From Pelotomaculum sp. (GTDB taxonomy: Bacteria; Bacillota; Desulfotomaculia; Desulfotomaculales; Pelotomaculaceae), in assembly GCA_018435055.1 (NCBI GenBank), contig JAHDOA010000035.1:1-64000 (forward strand): 64,000 nt of DNA. Direction: 5' to 3'. Positions 32,638 through 41,995 of this stretch are shown here, one piece after another; positions within the stretch are counted from its first letter, which is position 1; each line of letters begins with the position of its first letter. Both the position numbers and the translations under genes were made by a program. The notes below the pieces were generated by a model, which worked only from the letters and a program-made list of their open reading frames with translations, made no database searches and was not told the origin of the DNA.

Positions 32638-32673
32638 GGTTAATGTCTAATAATCAAGGCGGAGGACATATAG

Positions 32674-33525
32674 ATGGAAACCAGACTTGCTAGCGCAAAC
32701 AAGGAACTGTTCATCAGCGCCGACAGGCCGACCACCCTGATCGGCGAGCGGATTAATCCCACCGGCAAAAAAAAGCTGGCCGCAGCTCTGCAGAGCGGCG
32801 TATATGATGAGATCGTGCGCCGCGAGGCAAGGGAGCAAGTAGCCGCGGGCGCCCACATGCTGGATGTTAATGTCGGCGCGGGCGGCGTCGATGAGGTCGC
32901 CTTACTGCCTGAAGTAGTAAAAACCGTGATGGACGAGGTGGATGTCCCCCTCTGCATCGATAGCGGCAACCCCTATGCTATTGAAGCGGCGCTCAAGGTA
33001 TACAAGGGCAAGCCTCTGATTAATTCAGTTAGGGGAGAAGGGCATTCGCTACAGACTGTCCTGCCCCTGGTAAAAGAATACGGCGCGGCTGTCATTGTCC
33101 TGCCGCTGGACCAGAAGGGCATTCCTAACAACGCTGAGGACAGGATGCAAATAGCCGACCGGATTGTGGAGCAATGTGTAAAAACGGGTATACCGTTAGA
33201 GGACATCGTAATTGATTGCCTGGCCCTTTCCGTGGGAGTGGACAGCAATGCCGGGCTGGTTACCCTGGAGACAATCAAACGGGTAAAAGAAAATTATGGC
33301 GTCAACATAACCCTGGGGGCAAGCAATATCTCCTTCAGCCTGCCGGGGCGGGAAGCAGTCAACGACGCTTTTTTAAGCATGGCCATAGCCGCAGGTGTTA
33401 CCTGCCCCGTGGTAAATGCCGCCAAAGCCCGCAAATGCGCCCAGGCCACGGATTTGCTCCTGGGCCGGGATAAATTTGCCCTGCGCTATATCAAATATTA
33501 CAGGCAGAATAAAGAGCTGTTTTAA
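32674..33525 (+). CDS. corrinoid:tetrahydrofolate methyltransferase (MtvA/AcsE-like)
   Basis: 283 residues with a pterin-binding TIM barrel: TTLIGERINPTGKKKL, AHMLDVNVG, PLCIDSGNPYAIEAAL, LINSVRGEG, VIDCLALSVGVD and LGASNISFSLPGR. It moves a methyl group between the cobalt of a corrinoid protein and N5 of tetrahydrofolate. In this operon the direction is probably from methyl-corrinoid to THF, giving methyl-THF for the C1 enzymes downstream. AcsE of acetyl-CoA synthesis belongs to the same family, but no CODH/ACS genes are present here. Confidence 0.9.
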   Translation: METRLASANKELFISADRPTTLIGERINPTGKKKLAAALQSGVYDEIVRREAREQVAAGAHMLDVNVGAGGVDEVALLPEVVKTVMDEVDVPLCIDSGNPYAIEAALKVYKGKPLINSVRGEGHSLQTVLPLVKEYGAAVIVLPLDQKGIPNNAEDRMQIADRIVEQCVKTGIPLEDIVIDCLALSVGVDSNAGLVTLETIKRVKENYGVNITLGASNISFSLPGREAVNDAFLSMAIAAGVTCPVVNAAKARKCAQATDLLLGRDKFALRYIKYYRQNKELF

Positions 33526-33553
33526 ATAGCCCGTCTAATTTTTAATTGTCGCA

Positions 33554-33569
33554 GTATAGACAACTAGAC
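33554..33569. promoter_or_regulatory. GntR operator candidate 3 (upstream of fhs)
   Basis: GTATAGACAACTAGAC is identical over 16 bases to the site at 30302. It lies 31 bases before the fhs start. I could not place a convincing -35/-10 around it; it may act as a roadblock or overlap an atypical promoter. Confidence 0.65.
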
Positions 33570-33599
33570 TAATTTCCGGGTATGGAAGGAAGAAAAATA

Positions 33600-35360
33600 G
33601 TGACCTATGACGCTACAAAACTAAAGGATTACCAAATTGCCGAAGCAGCGGAAAAAAACATGCCCACACCCGCGCAGTGGCAGGAAAAGCTGGGTCTGGA
33701 AAGGGATGAAGTGATCCCCTACGGCAGGATCTGCAAGCTTGATTTTATTAAAATAGCCGATCGCCTGAAAAACAGGCCCGACGGCAAATACATCAACGTG
33801 ACAGCGATTACCCCCACCCCGCTGGGTGAAGGTAAAACCACCACTACCATTGGGCTGGTGGAGGGGCTGGGCAAGCGCGGCAAGCATGCCGGCGCCGCTA
33901 TCCGCCAGCCCTCCGGCGGACCCACTATGAATATTAAGGGGACCGCAGCCGGCGGCGGCAATGCCCTGGCCATACCGATGACTGAATTTTCCCTCGGGCT
34001 GACCGGCGACATTAACGACATCATGAATGCCCACAACCTGGGCATGGTCGCCCTTAACGCCCGGATGCAGCATGAGAGGAACTACGACGACGCTGAGCTG
34101 GCCAGGCGCGGCTTGCGGCGGCTCGACATCGACCCCACCAACGTGCGCATGGGCTGGGTTATCGATTTTTGCGCCCAGGGCCTGCGCAAGATCATCATGG
34201 GCATCGGCGGCAGGATGGACGGCTATATGATGGAATCAAATTTCAACATCGCCGTAAGTTCCGAACTAATGGCCATACTTGCCGTGGCGACGGATTTAAA
34301 AGACCTGAGAGACAGGATCGGCAAAATAATCGTGGCTTATGACAAGAAGGGTAACCCGGTGACCACGTCAGATTTGGAAGTCGCCGGCGCCATGGCTGCC
34401 TTTATGCGCAACGCTATTAACCCCACCTTGATGAGCACCGTTGAATACCAGCCCGTACTGGTCCACGCCGGCCCCTTCGCCAATATTGCGATCGGCCAGT
34501 CCTCCATCATCGCCGACCGCATCGCCCTGAAGATGTTTGATTACAACGTGACCGAAAGCGGCTTTGCCGCCGACATCGGGTTTGAAAAGTTCTGGAACGT
34601 AAAGTGCCGTTTTAGCGGCCTGACGCCCAACGTCTCCGTGATTACAGCTACGATCAGGGCGCTTAAGATGCACGGCGGCGGCCCCCGGGTGGCGCCAGGC
34701 CGCTCCCTGCCCGACGAGTATGCCAGGGAAAACCTGGAGCTGCTGGAAAAAGGCGTAGCCAATCTGCAGCACCATATCGCCACCGTGAAAAAATCCGGGA
34801 TTAAACCAGTTGTTTGTATCAACGCCTTCAGCACCGACACCAGGGAGGAAATTGCCATGGTACGCCGCTATGCCGAGCAGGCCGGCGCCCGCTGCGCGCT
34901 TTCCGAGCACTGGCTAAAAGGAGGAGAGGGCGCTCTTGAGCTGGCCGACGCCGTTATCGACGCCTGCTGCGAAAAAACGGACTTCAGGTACCTTTACCCC
35001 ATGGAAATGCCGTTGCGGCAGAGGGTCGAAACAATCGCCAGGGAGGTTTACGGCGCGGCCGGAGTATCCTGGACAGCGGAGGCGGAAGAAAAGGCCAGGC
35101 GTTTTGAGGCTGACCCCGCCTATGCGGATTTTGCTACCATGATGGTGAAAACCCACCTGAGCCTTACCCATGACCCCGCCCTCAAAGGGGTACCCGCAGG
35201 CTGGATTCTGCCTGTCCGCGACGTGCTGGTTTTTGCCGGCGCCCGGTTCCTGTGCCCCATGACAGGCTGTATCAGCCTGATGCCCGGCACGGGTTCGGAT
35301 CCCGCTTACCGCAGAATAGATATTGACACAACTACCGGTAAAGTGCTTGGCCTTTTCTAA
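33600..35360 (+). CDS. fhs: formate-tetrahydrofolate ligase
   Basis: 586 residues from GTG 33600, chosen because GGAAGGAAG is 7 bases upstream. ATG 33582 would leave the Shine-Dalgarno inside the gene. The P-loop [40 protein letters not shown] and a C-terminal [14 protein letters not shown] block are diagnostic. It ligates formate to THF with ATP; in reverse, formyl-THF yields ATP and formate. The protein is some 25 residues longer than the usual ~557-560, partly through an N-terminal extension. It heads a C1 operon running to fchA. Confidence 0.97.
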   Translation: MTYDATKLKDYQIAEAAEKNMPTPAQWQEKLGLERDEVIPYGRICKLDFIKIADRLKNRPDGKYINVTAITPTPLGEGKTTTTIGLVEGLGKRGKHAGAAIRQPSGGPTMNIKGTAAGGGNALAIPMTEFSLGLTGDINDIMNAHNLGMVALNARMQHERNYDDAELARRGLRRLDIDPTNVRMGWVIDFCAQGLRKIIMGIGGRMDGYMMESNFNIAVSSELMAILAVATDLKDLRDRIGKIIVAYDKKGNPVTTSDLEVAGAMAAFMRNAINPTLMSTVEYQPVLVHAGPFANIAIGQSSIIADRIALKMFDYNVTESGFAADIGFEKFWNVKCRFSGLTPNVSVITATIRALKMHGGGPRVAPGRSLPDEYARENLELLEKGVANLQHHIATVKKSGIKPVVCINAFSTDTREEIAMVRRYAEQAGARCALSEHWLKGGEGALELADAVIDACCEKTDFRYLYPMEMPLRQRVETIAREVYGAAGVSWTAEAEEKARRFEADPAYADFATMMVKTHLSLTHDPALKGVPAGWILPVRDVLVFAGARFLCPMTGCISLMPGTGSDPAYRRIDIDTTTGKVLGLF

Positions 35361-35409
35361 GCAGGTAAATATACCGGCCATGCGGAATTAGTTGTTTGGA
35401 GGTAACCAA

Positions 35410-37356
35410 ATGAGCAAATATATACCGCCATGCGCCAACGCTTGTCCAGTAAACACAGATGTGCGGGGCTATCTGGCCGCAATTGCCAGGCAGGATTATG
35501 CGGAAGCCTGCCGCCTGATCAGCGCCAACAACCCCTTTCCCTCGGTATGCGCCTGGGTGTGCCCCCATCCCTGCGAAGACAGCTGCCGGAGGGCCGCTGT
35601 CGACAGCGCCCTGTCCATACGCAATCTGAAAAGGTTTGCTGTGGAAACCGCAGGCCCCCCGGATAACCGGGACGCCGCGCCGGTCAACAAAACAGGCAAA
35701 AAGGTGGCCGTCGTGGGAGCGGGTCCCGGCGGGCTTACTGCCGCCTATGATCTGGCCAGGCAGGGACACGCTGTGGTAGTTTACGAAAAAAACAACGGCC
35801 TGGGCGGGCATTTTTTGACTTCGTTGCCGGTGTACCGCCTGCCCAGGGAGATGCTCAAAAGAGATACAGATAAGATACTGGCAGCCGGAGTCGAAGTTCG
35901 TACCGGGGTTGAGGTCGGGAAAGACATAACCATCGCCCGGCTCAGAGACCAGTATGACGCCCTGGTCATAAGCGTCGGCCTTTCCAGCAGCAAAAGCCTG
36001 CCCCTGCCGGGCGCCGGCCGTCCAGGCGTAATCATGGCCCTGCCCTTTTTGCATAAAGCCAATATAGGAGAGAAGCAGGCAATCGGCAGCAGCGTCCTGG
36101 TGATCGGCGGCGGCGACGTGGCCATGGATGTAGCCCGCACAGCCGTGCGCCTCGGCGCCGCACAGGTAAAAACAATCTGCCTGGAATTTCGCGACCAGAT
36201 GCCCGCCCATGAATGGGAGGTAGAGGAGGCGCTTGATGAGGGCGTCGTCCTCATCAACGGTTACGGGCCGGTGGAAATACTGAGCTGTGATGATCAAATC
36301 ACAGGCCTCAAGGCACAAAAGGTAAAATCCGTCTTTGACCGGGAGGGGAGATTCAGCCCCGTCTTCCAGCCCGGCGAGTTCTTAATCATACCGTGCGATA
36401 CGGTAATCCAGGCCGTCGGCCAGGCGCCCGATAACAGCTTCTTAAACGGGAGCGGCCTGGCCGTCAACTCCAGGGGCGGGATCGTGACAGATAAGGATAC
36501 CATGACAACTAGCGTGCCGGGCGTCTTTACCTGCGGCGAAATCGTCAACGGGCCGGGACCCGCCATTGCCGCCGTGGCCTCAGGTCACCGGGTGGCGGAG
36601 CTGGTAAACAGCTTTTTAAGCGGCGCGCCGGCAGCCTGCCCTGAAATAATAGAAATAATTGGCCCTCTGCCGGCAAAAGTGATAAAATTAATTCCCGTAC
36701 AAAGCCGCCGGAAAATGCCGGCGTCAGCCCCGGCGGTCAGAAAAAACAATTTTCTGCCTTATGAACTGGGATTCGATGAAAAGTCAGCCCTGTATGAAGC
36801 CGGCCGTTGTCTCAGCTGCGGGCTGGGAGCGCAGGTGGACCCGGAAAAATGTGCCGCCTGCCTGACCTGCCTGAGGGTCTGCCCCTATCAGGCGCCGGTT
36901 GTCGGTGGTTTGGCCGGTATACCCCCGGAGGGATGCCAGGCCTGCGGCGTCTGCGCCGCTTTTTGCCCCGCTGACGCCATCTCGGTGGAAAACCTGGACA
37001 TGGGTATTATTAAAAACACGCTGGACGCTGTTTCGGGAGAAACCGGCCTGGTTATATTTGCGGGCCGGGATACTTACCATGATGTTTTAGCAGGGGCGCT
37101 GCAGAATAAAGCGCCTGACCTGAAAACCGCTACCGCCATAGTCCTGCCCACAGCCGGCGCGCTTCGGCTCGAATGGATTCTGGGCGCGTTTGAAAACGGC
37201 GCCGCGGCGGTGGCCATAGTGCAGGATAAAAAAGGGAGCCGTCACGCCGTCAGCGACCAGTTTCTCAAGGCCTTGATCACCCGCGCCCAAAATTTGCTCG
37301 AGGCTGCCGGCATACCCGGCGCAAACCTTTCTTACCACATCTTGGAGGAAGATTGA
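35410..37356 (+). CDS. GltD-like flavoprotein fused to two [4Fe-4S] ferredoxin motifs and an MvhD-like tail
   Basis: 648 residues from ATG 35410 (TTTGGAGG site). Residues ~1-85 are the GltD/NfnB N-terminal Fe-S domain (CANACPVNTDVRGYL; CAWVCPHPCEDSCRR). FAD site: VVGAGPGGLTAAYDLA. NAD(P) site: VIGGGDVAMDVARTA. EIVNGPGPAIAAVASG closes the GltD part. Residues ~465-530 carry two ferredoxin motifs (CAACLTCLRVCP; CQACGVCAAFCP). The last ~110 residues (VLPTAGALRLEWILGAFENG onwards) resemble MvhD, the hydrogenase/Hdr linker subunit, but without its cysteines. Placed before metV and metF, it is a candidate electron donor or acceptor for methylene-THF reductase. The MvhD likeness is from memory. Confidence 0.8.
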   Translation: MSKYIPPCANACPVNTDVRGYLAAIARQDYAEACRLISANNPFPSVCAWVCPHPCEDSCRRAAVDSALSIRNLKRFAVETAGPPDNRDAAPVNKTGKKVAVVGAGPGGLTAAYDLARQGHAVVVYEKNNGLGGHFLTSLPVYRLPREMLKRDTDKILAAGVEVRTGVEVGKDITIARLRDQYDALVISVGLSSSKSLPLPGAGRPGVIMALPFLHKANIGEKQAIGSSVLVIGGGDVAMDVARTAVRLGAAQVKTICLEFRDQMPAHEWEVEEALDEGVVLINGYGPVEILSCDDQITGLKAQKVKSVFDREGRFSPVFQPGEFLIIPCDTVIQAVGQAPDNSFLNGSGLAVNSRGGIVTDKDTMTTSVPGVFTCGEIVNGPGPAIAAVASGHRVAELVNSFLSGAPAACPEIIEIIGPLPAKVIKLIPVQSRRKMPASAPAVRKNNFLPYELGFDEKSALYEAGRCLSCGLGAQVDPEKCAACLTCLRVCPYQAPVVGGLAGIPPEGCQACGVCAAFCPADAISVENLDMGIIKNTLDAVSGETGLVIFAGRDTYHDVLAGALQNKAPDLKTATAIVLPTAGALRLEWILGAFENGAAAVAIVQDKKGSRHAVSDQFLKALITRAQNLLEAAGIPGANLSYHILEED

Positions 37357-37407
37357 TTTAAAAGCATGGCTGACCAGGGCCAAATACAGGACAAGGGGTA
37401 ATGCCAC

Positions 37408-37974
37408 ATGGTGGACAGTAAGAAAATCAGGGCCGCGGTGAAAATGATCCTGGAGGCTATCGGCGAGGACCCCCAAAGGGAGGGTTTGAAAGAAACCCCC
37501 GCCCGGGTGGCCCGCATGTATAAAGATATATTCTCCGGTCTGGCTGAGGATCCGGAAAAGCACCTGTGCAAGAAATTTACCGAAGACCACGACGAAATGG
37601 TGCTGGTTAAAGATATACCCCTGTATTCCATGTGTGAACACCACTTGCTTCCTTTTTACGGCATGGCGCACATTGCCTATATCCCCAAAAACGGGAAAGT
37701 TACCGGCCTCTCCAAGCTGGTCAGGGTAATGGAGGGATTTGCCCGGCGGCCGCAGCTGCAGGAAAAACTGACTTCACAAATTGCCGACGCTATTGTAAAA
37801 GGCCTGGACCCGCACGGTGTTATGGTAATCATTGAGGCCGAGCACATGTGCATGACCATGCGGGGAGTGCGCAAGCCCGGTTCCCGTACTGTTACCTCCG
37901 CCGTCAGGGGGCTTTTTGAGAGGAGTGTGGCCACCAGGGCCGAAGCCTTGCAGTTAATCAAGGGCAAGCATTAA
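37408..37974 (+). CDS. folE: GTP cyclohydrolase I
   Basis: 188 residues. Zinc and active-site motifs: [13 protein letters not shown] (Cys and His ligands), [24 protein letters not shown] and [12 protein letters not shown] with the third ligand Cys. It makes dihydroneopterin triphosphate from GTP, the first step to folate. Its place inside a THF-using C1 operon suggests that cofactor supply is co-ordinated with C1 flux. Confidence 0.97.
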   Translation: MVDSKKIRAAVKMILEAIGEDPQREGLKETPARVARMYKDIFSGLAEDPEKHLCKKFTEDHDEMVLVKDIPLYSMCEHHLLPFYGMAHIAYIPKNGKVTGLSKLVRVMEGFARRPQLQEKLTSQIADAIVKGLDPHGVMVIIEAEHMCMTMRGVRKPGSRTVTSAVRGLFERSVATRAEALQLIKGKH

Positions 37975-38041
37975 GTCAGTTGACTATATAAAAAAAACAC
38001 CCGGGATGTCTGAAATTAAATCCGCAAAGGAGAAGGAACGC

Positions 38042-38713
38042 TTGATAAAAGCTCAGCAAAAGGATATAAGGGAAATAGCGGAGATGGTCGTGGATTGCCA
38101 CAAGGTGCTGCTGGCGGGCTGCGGCGGCTGTGTCACCGTATGCCTGGCGGGCGGCGAACAGGAAACAAAAATAATGGCCGGCGCCCTGCGGCTGATCAGG
38201 AGGCGCTCCGGCAGGCCCCTGGAAACCTTGACCTGCGTGCCCACCAGACAATGCGAGCCGGAGTTTCTCCAGCCCCTGGATGAACTGGTCAAAGACGTTG
38301 ACGCTGTAATTTCCCTGGCCTGCGGCGTTGGAGTACAGTACCTGGCTGAAAGGTACCGGGACAAATGGGTAGTGCCGGCTCTGGACACAGTGTTCGCCGG
38401 CGGGACAAAAACGCCCGGCGTATGGGAAGAGAAATGCGGGCTTTGCGGCGACTGTATACTGCATCAGACCGGGGGGATCTGTCCGGTAATACGCTGTGCA
38501 AAAAGCATACTAAACGGTCCCTGCGGCGGCTCGCAAAACGGCAAGTGCGAGCTCGGGCAGGATGTGGACTGCGCCTGGCAGTTGATTTATGACCGCATGA
38601 AGACCCTGGGGAGGTTGTCTGAACTAACTGCTGTCCAGCCGCCCAAGGACTGGTCAAAATCAAGGGACGGCGGCCCCCGCAGGTTGACCAGAGAGGAATT
38701 GATCACCCCATGA
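38042..38713 (+). CDS. metV: MetV, zinc/Fe-S partner of methylene-THF reductase
   Basis: 223 residues from TTG 38042, preferred over ATG 38006 because AAAGGAGAAGG lies just upstream and the resulting start (MIKAQQKDIREI) matches how MetV proteins usually begin. CGGCVTVC follows near residue 30. The C-terminal Cys cluster (CGLCGDC, GGICPVIRC, NGPCGGSQNGKCE) is that of the methylene-THF reductase C-terminal family. MetV binds MetF and is thought to pass electrons to its flavin. The ATGA overlap with metF confirms the pairing. Confidence 0.92.
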   Translation: MIKAQQKDIREIAEMVVDCHKVLLAGCGGCVTVCLAGGEQETKIMAGALRLIRRRSGRPLETLTCVPTRQCEPEFLQPLDELVKDVDAVISLACGVGVQYLAERYRDKWVVPALDTVFAGGTKTPGVWEEKCGLCGDCILHQTGGICPVIRCAKSILNGPCGGSQNGKCELGQDVDCAWQLIYDRMKTLGRLSELTAVQPPKDWSKSRDGGPRRLTREELITP

Positions 38714-39639
38714 CTTATCTGAGCAAGCTTCATAAAACACTGGAAGACGGGCATTTCGCCGTTACTGCTGAAATAGGGCCGCCCAAGCACGCGTCGGCGC
38801 AGGGCCTCAGGCGCCATGCCCGAATGCTGGGGAGCAGTGTGGACGCCGCCAACATAACCGACTGCCAGACCGCCATAGTGCGGCTTTCCAGCATCGCCGC
38901 CGGCGTGCACGTCCTCAGCTGCGGGGTTGAGCCGATTGCCCAGATGACTTGCCGGGACAGGAACCGCATCGCCATCCAGGCCGACCTTTTGGGGGCATAC
39001 AGCCTGGGCCTGCGCAACCTGCTCTGCCTTTCCGGCGACCACCAGAAATTCGGCAACCACCCGGCTGCGAGAAATGTCTATGACCTGGATTCAGTCCAGC
39101 TAATCAGCCTGGTGCGCAGGATGCGCGACGAAAGCAAGTTTTTTTGCGGAGAAGAGATTAAAGAAAACCAGCCGGCGTTTTATATCGGCGCCGTGGCCAA
39201 CCCCTTCGCCGACCCCTTTGAATTCAGGGTTGACCGGCTGGAGAAAAAAATCAAGGCCGGGGCGCAATTCATCCAGACTCAGTGTGTCTTTGACCTGGAG
39301 CGCTTTGAGCGTTTCATGGAGTTGGTCAGGGCCAGGGGCCTGGACCAGAGGGCGCACATTCTGGCCGGGGTCACCCCGCTGAAGAGCTGGCGCGCTGCCA
39401 GGTATCTGCAGACCGGCGTATCCGGGATGAGCGTGCCGGAAGCCCTGGTGGAAAGGCTGAAAAAGGCGGCAGACCCCAAAAAAGAAGGGGCGGCGGTATG
39501 CGTTGAACAGATCAGGTACATCAAGGAAAACATCAAAGGGGTACACGGCGTCCATATCATGGCCATCGCCTGGGAAGAGATCGTCCCTGAAATTGTGGAA
39601 CAGGCCGGGCTGGCGCCACGGCCGGCAACAGGCAATTGA
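38710..39639 (+). CDS. metF: methylenetetrahydrofolate reductase
   Basis: 309 residues, TIM-barrel MTHFR: FAVTAEIGPPKHAS, ANITDCQTAIVRLSS, PIAQMTCRDRNRIA, NLLCLSGDH, GAVANPFADP, KAGAQFIQTQCVFD and LAGVTPLKS. It interconverts methylene-THF and methyl-THF on FAD. In acetogens this enzyme works with MetV and varying electron partners. Here the flavoprotein-ferredoxin fusion at 35410 is in the same operon. With methyl-THF supplied by the methyltransferases upstream, it could run in the oxidative direction. Confidence 0.95.
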   Translation: MTYLSKLHKTLEDGHFAVTAEIGPPKHASAQGLRRHARMLGSSVDAANITDCQTAIVRLSSIAAGVHVLSCGVEPIAQMTCRDRNRIAIQADLLGAYSLGLRNLLCLSGDHQKFGNHPAARNVYDLDSVQLISLVRRMRDESKFFCGEEIKENQPAFYIGAVANPFADPFEFRVDRLEKKIKAGAQFIQTQCVFDLERFERFMELVRARGLDQRAHILAGVTPLKSWRAARYLQTGVSGMSVPEALVERLKKAADPKKEGAAVCVEQIRYIKENIKGVHGVHIMAIAWEEIVPEIVEQAGLAPRPATGN

Positions 39640-39666
39640 ACCAGCAGCTCATGTGAAGGATATAAT
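39636..39666 (+). promoter_or_regulatory. weak promoter candidate before folD
   Basis: TTGAAC (39636-39641) and TATAAT (39661-39666) are 19 bases apart, in the 112-base gap between metF and folD. Spacing is longer than usual, so folD and fchA may have their own weak promoter or simply be read from fhs. Confidence 0.3.
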
Positions 39667-39751
39667 AATAAAGAATCGCTCAAAACTTCGCCCGCAGGCT
39701 GTGTTGAATAGAGGACAGCGGGCCGGGTAATAAATAAGGAGATCGTTATAA

Positions 39752-40606
39752 ATGTCAAAGATTATCGATGGTAAATCAGTTGCGGCGGCAGTCCGGGAAG
39801 AGATTAAGGCGGAAATGGCCGGCCTTAAGGAAGAGGGTATTACTCCTAAAATGGCTATTATTATGATCGGGGACGATCCGGCTTCGGCATTTTACTCCCG
39901 ATCCATCGAAAAAGCCTGCATCAACGCCGGCGCCTTATCCGAGAAGTTTTCCTTTAACGGCGCCGGTGATGAGGAAGAGGTCGTCGCTGTCCTGCAAAAG
40001 CTCAACAAAGACAGCAGTGTCCACGGGATTATGATTATGCTGCCGCTGCCCAGGGGGATTAACAAACAGAGGATCCTGGAGGCTGTCTCACCTTTAAAGG
40101 ATTTAGACGGGGTACACCCGCTCAACCGTGCTTATAATCTCAGTAATAACGAAGGACTGTTCCCTTCCACGCCCCAGAGTTGTATAGAAATATTGCGGCG
40201 CAACGGCATATCAATTGAAGGAAAGCATGCTGTTCTGGTAGGCCGGGGAGAGTCGGTGGGCAAGCCATTGATCTATATGATGCTGAACCAGAATGCCACG
40301 GTGACTGTTTGCCATTCCAAAACCAGTGATCTGGCTCATCATACCCGCCAGGCCGACATTCTCATCGCTGCTGTGGGAAAACCAAAAATGATCACAGCTG
40401 AAATGGTAAAGCCGGGCGCGGTGGTGGTTGATGTTGGGATTAACGAGACTGAGGACGGCGGCTTATGCGGGGATGTCGATTTTGAAAACGTGCTGGCGGT
40501 AGCCGGCGCTGTTACCCCTGTGCCGGGCGGTGTCGGCAGCCTGACCACAGCGCTTATTTTAAAAAATCTGCTTAAAGCAATAGAGCTGGGCAAGAAAATA
40601 TCTTAA
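39752..40606 (+). CDS. folD: bifunctional methylene-THF dehydrogenase/methenyl-THF cyclohydrolase
   Basis: 284 residues. Family blocks: MAIIMIGDDPASAFYSRSIEKA (active-site Tyr and Lys), GIMIMLPLPRGINKQRIL, LKDLDGVHPLNRAYNL, VLVGRGESVGKPL (NADP loop) and TPVPGGVGSLTTALIL. It interconverts methylene-THF, methenyl-THF and formyl-THF. With fchA next door, the cyclohydrolase step may be shared. A TAAGGAG ribosome site precedes ATG 39752. Confidence 0.96.
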   Translation: MSKIIDGKSVAAAVREEIKAEMAGLKEEGITPKMAIIMIGDDPASAFYSRSIEKACINAGALSEKFSFNGAGDEEEVVAVLQKLNKDSSVHGIMIMLPLPRGINKQRILEAVSPLKDLDGVHPLNRAYNLSNNEGLFPSTPQSCIEILRRNGISIEGKHAVLVGRGESVGKPLIYMMLNQNATVTVCHSKTSDLAHHTRQADILIAAVGKPKMITAEMVKPGAVVVDVGINETEDGGLCGDVDFENVLAVAGAVTPVPGGVGSLTTALILKNLLKAIELGKKIS

Positions 40607-40657
40607 TATTATGTTATAAGGGAGGCTAAGGCCTAAAAGGAAAGGAATGTTATCAGC

Positions 40658-41293
40658 ATGAGCGATATATTTGATTACTCATTCAGGAAGATACTGGCTA
40701 TCTCTGCATCCGATGCGCCCACCCCGGGGGGGGGCGGCGTTTCCGCCCTGGCCGGCGCGCTGGGTACGGCTATGGCGGCCATGGTGGGTAACCTGACCCT
40801 GGGCAGGCCCAGGTATGCGGATGTAGAGGCTGAAGCGCGGGATGTCACCGGCAGGGCTTATTGGATCATGGCCGAACTGGAAAAATTAATGGCTGCGGAT
40901 ATGGCGGCCTTCAGTAAGTTAATGGACGCTTACAGGCTGCCCAGAAGCAATGAGGCGGAAAAAGCGAGGCGCGGAGAGGCAGTGCGGGATGCGGCCAAAG
41001 AAGCCGCCAGGGTACCCCTGGATATCGCGGAAACACTCCTTGAAGCGCTGGTCATAACGGAGAAAATATCCCGGATCGGCAACAAAATGGCCATCAGCGA
41101 CGCCGGGGTGGCGGCTTACATCTGTGAAGCGGCCCTGCAAGCGGTTTTGCTCAATGTCGATATAAATGTCACGGTGATCAATGACCCGGATTTTGTGGCG
41201 GGGGCAAATAAAAGAAGAAATGAAATTGCCGGCGAGGCCGGGCGGCTCAGGGATATGGCCCTGGTTGCGGTAAAGGAAAGAATGTCCGGATAA
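40658..41293 (+). CDS. fchA: cyclodeaminase/cyclohydrolase family protein (FchA)
   Basis: 211 residues, all helical. The N-terminal DAPTPGGGGVSALAGALGTAM is the signature of the formiminotransferase-cyclodeaminase family, followed by MVGNLTLGRP and ISDAGVAAYICEAALQAVLLNV. In C1 operons FchA serves as methenyl-THF cyclohydrolase. It lies 51 bases after folD and ends the C1 operon. Confidence 0.93.
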   Translation: MSDIFDYSFRKILAISASDAPTPGGGGVSALAGALGTAMAAMVGNLTLGRPRYADVEAEARDVTGRAYWIMAELEKLMAADMAAFSKLMDAYRLPRSNEAEKARRGEAVRDAAKEAARVPLDIAETLLEALVITEKISRIGNKMAISDAGVAAYICEAALQAVLLNVDINVTVINDPDFVAGANKRRNEIAGEAGRLRDMALVAVKERMSG

Positions 41294-41312
41294 GTTGTAT
41301 TAAAAAGAATTA

Positions 41313-41716
41313 TTAATTTGTTCTTGCGGCCACCCGGGGGGTGGTCTTGTTATGTTTAATGACTTTTTGCGGGCCGCTGGCAAAACGGGCGTACTTTGAA
41401 CCTTCCGGGTGGTAGGCGGCAACGCCCAGCCCGCTCAACAACGCGGCTGTCAATAAAATATGATAACCTGTGGCATAGCCTGTCAGTGACATGCCCAACC
41501 CGGCCAGCAGGCAGCCTTGAAACGGTCGCTGAAAATGCCGAAAGCCGGTTGAATCACTGAAGAACTCAGGTTAAATGACAGCATGGCCATGCCTACCTGC
41601 AGCTGGCTCAGCGCTAAAACCGGCTGCAGGAAGGTCAAAATTATCGGCAGCGCTCCCTGGTTAAGATCAACAAAGGCGTGTCCAGTGCCCAATAGTCCTA
41701 ATATTTTTTTATTCAT
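41313..41716 (-). pseudogene. MFS transporter fragment (fosmidomycin-resistance-like)
   Basis: From ATG 41716 the frame gives an MFS N-terminus (GHAFVDLNQGALPIILTFLQPVLALS; QPAFGIFSDRF). At about 41500 coding moves to another frame (GMSLTGYATGYHILLTAALLSGLGVAAYHPEGSKYA) and stops at 41313. Only about 135 of ~400 residues are left. The AAYHPEGSKYA block is characteristic of Fsr-like transporters. Frameshift plus C-terminal loss make it a relic. Confidence 0.75.
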
Positions 41717-41995
41717 ACGCTCATCCCTTCACAAGCAGTCTAATTTCCGGCAAGGACAAAAGCCGGCTTAGCCGGCGGGCAGATGTTACTAAACAATCTT
41801 ACTACAATGGGGCGCAAAGTGTATAGAGTAAATATTTTGTATACAGTAGTGGAAAAAGAGAGCTGCCCCTTGTTTTATTTGTCGCACTTAAGGATTGTTA
41901 TAGGGTGTTGTAAATGCTATCATAAAACCAGATAAGATGTTTTATTATATAAGTTTTATAATTGATTAACCGGAGTCGATGGGGATGATGCGCTG

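Noticed and set aside
41820-41850. Fourth GntR operator around GTATAGAGTAAATATTTTGTATAC
   Set aside because: Spacing and inner bases do not fit GTNTAG-N4-CTANAC; probably an AT-rich coincidence.
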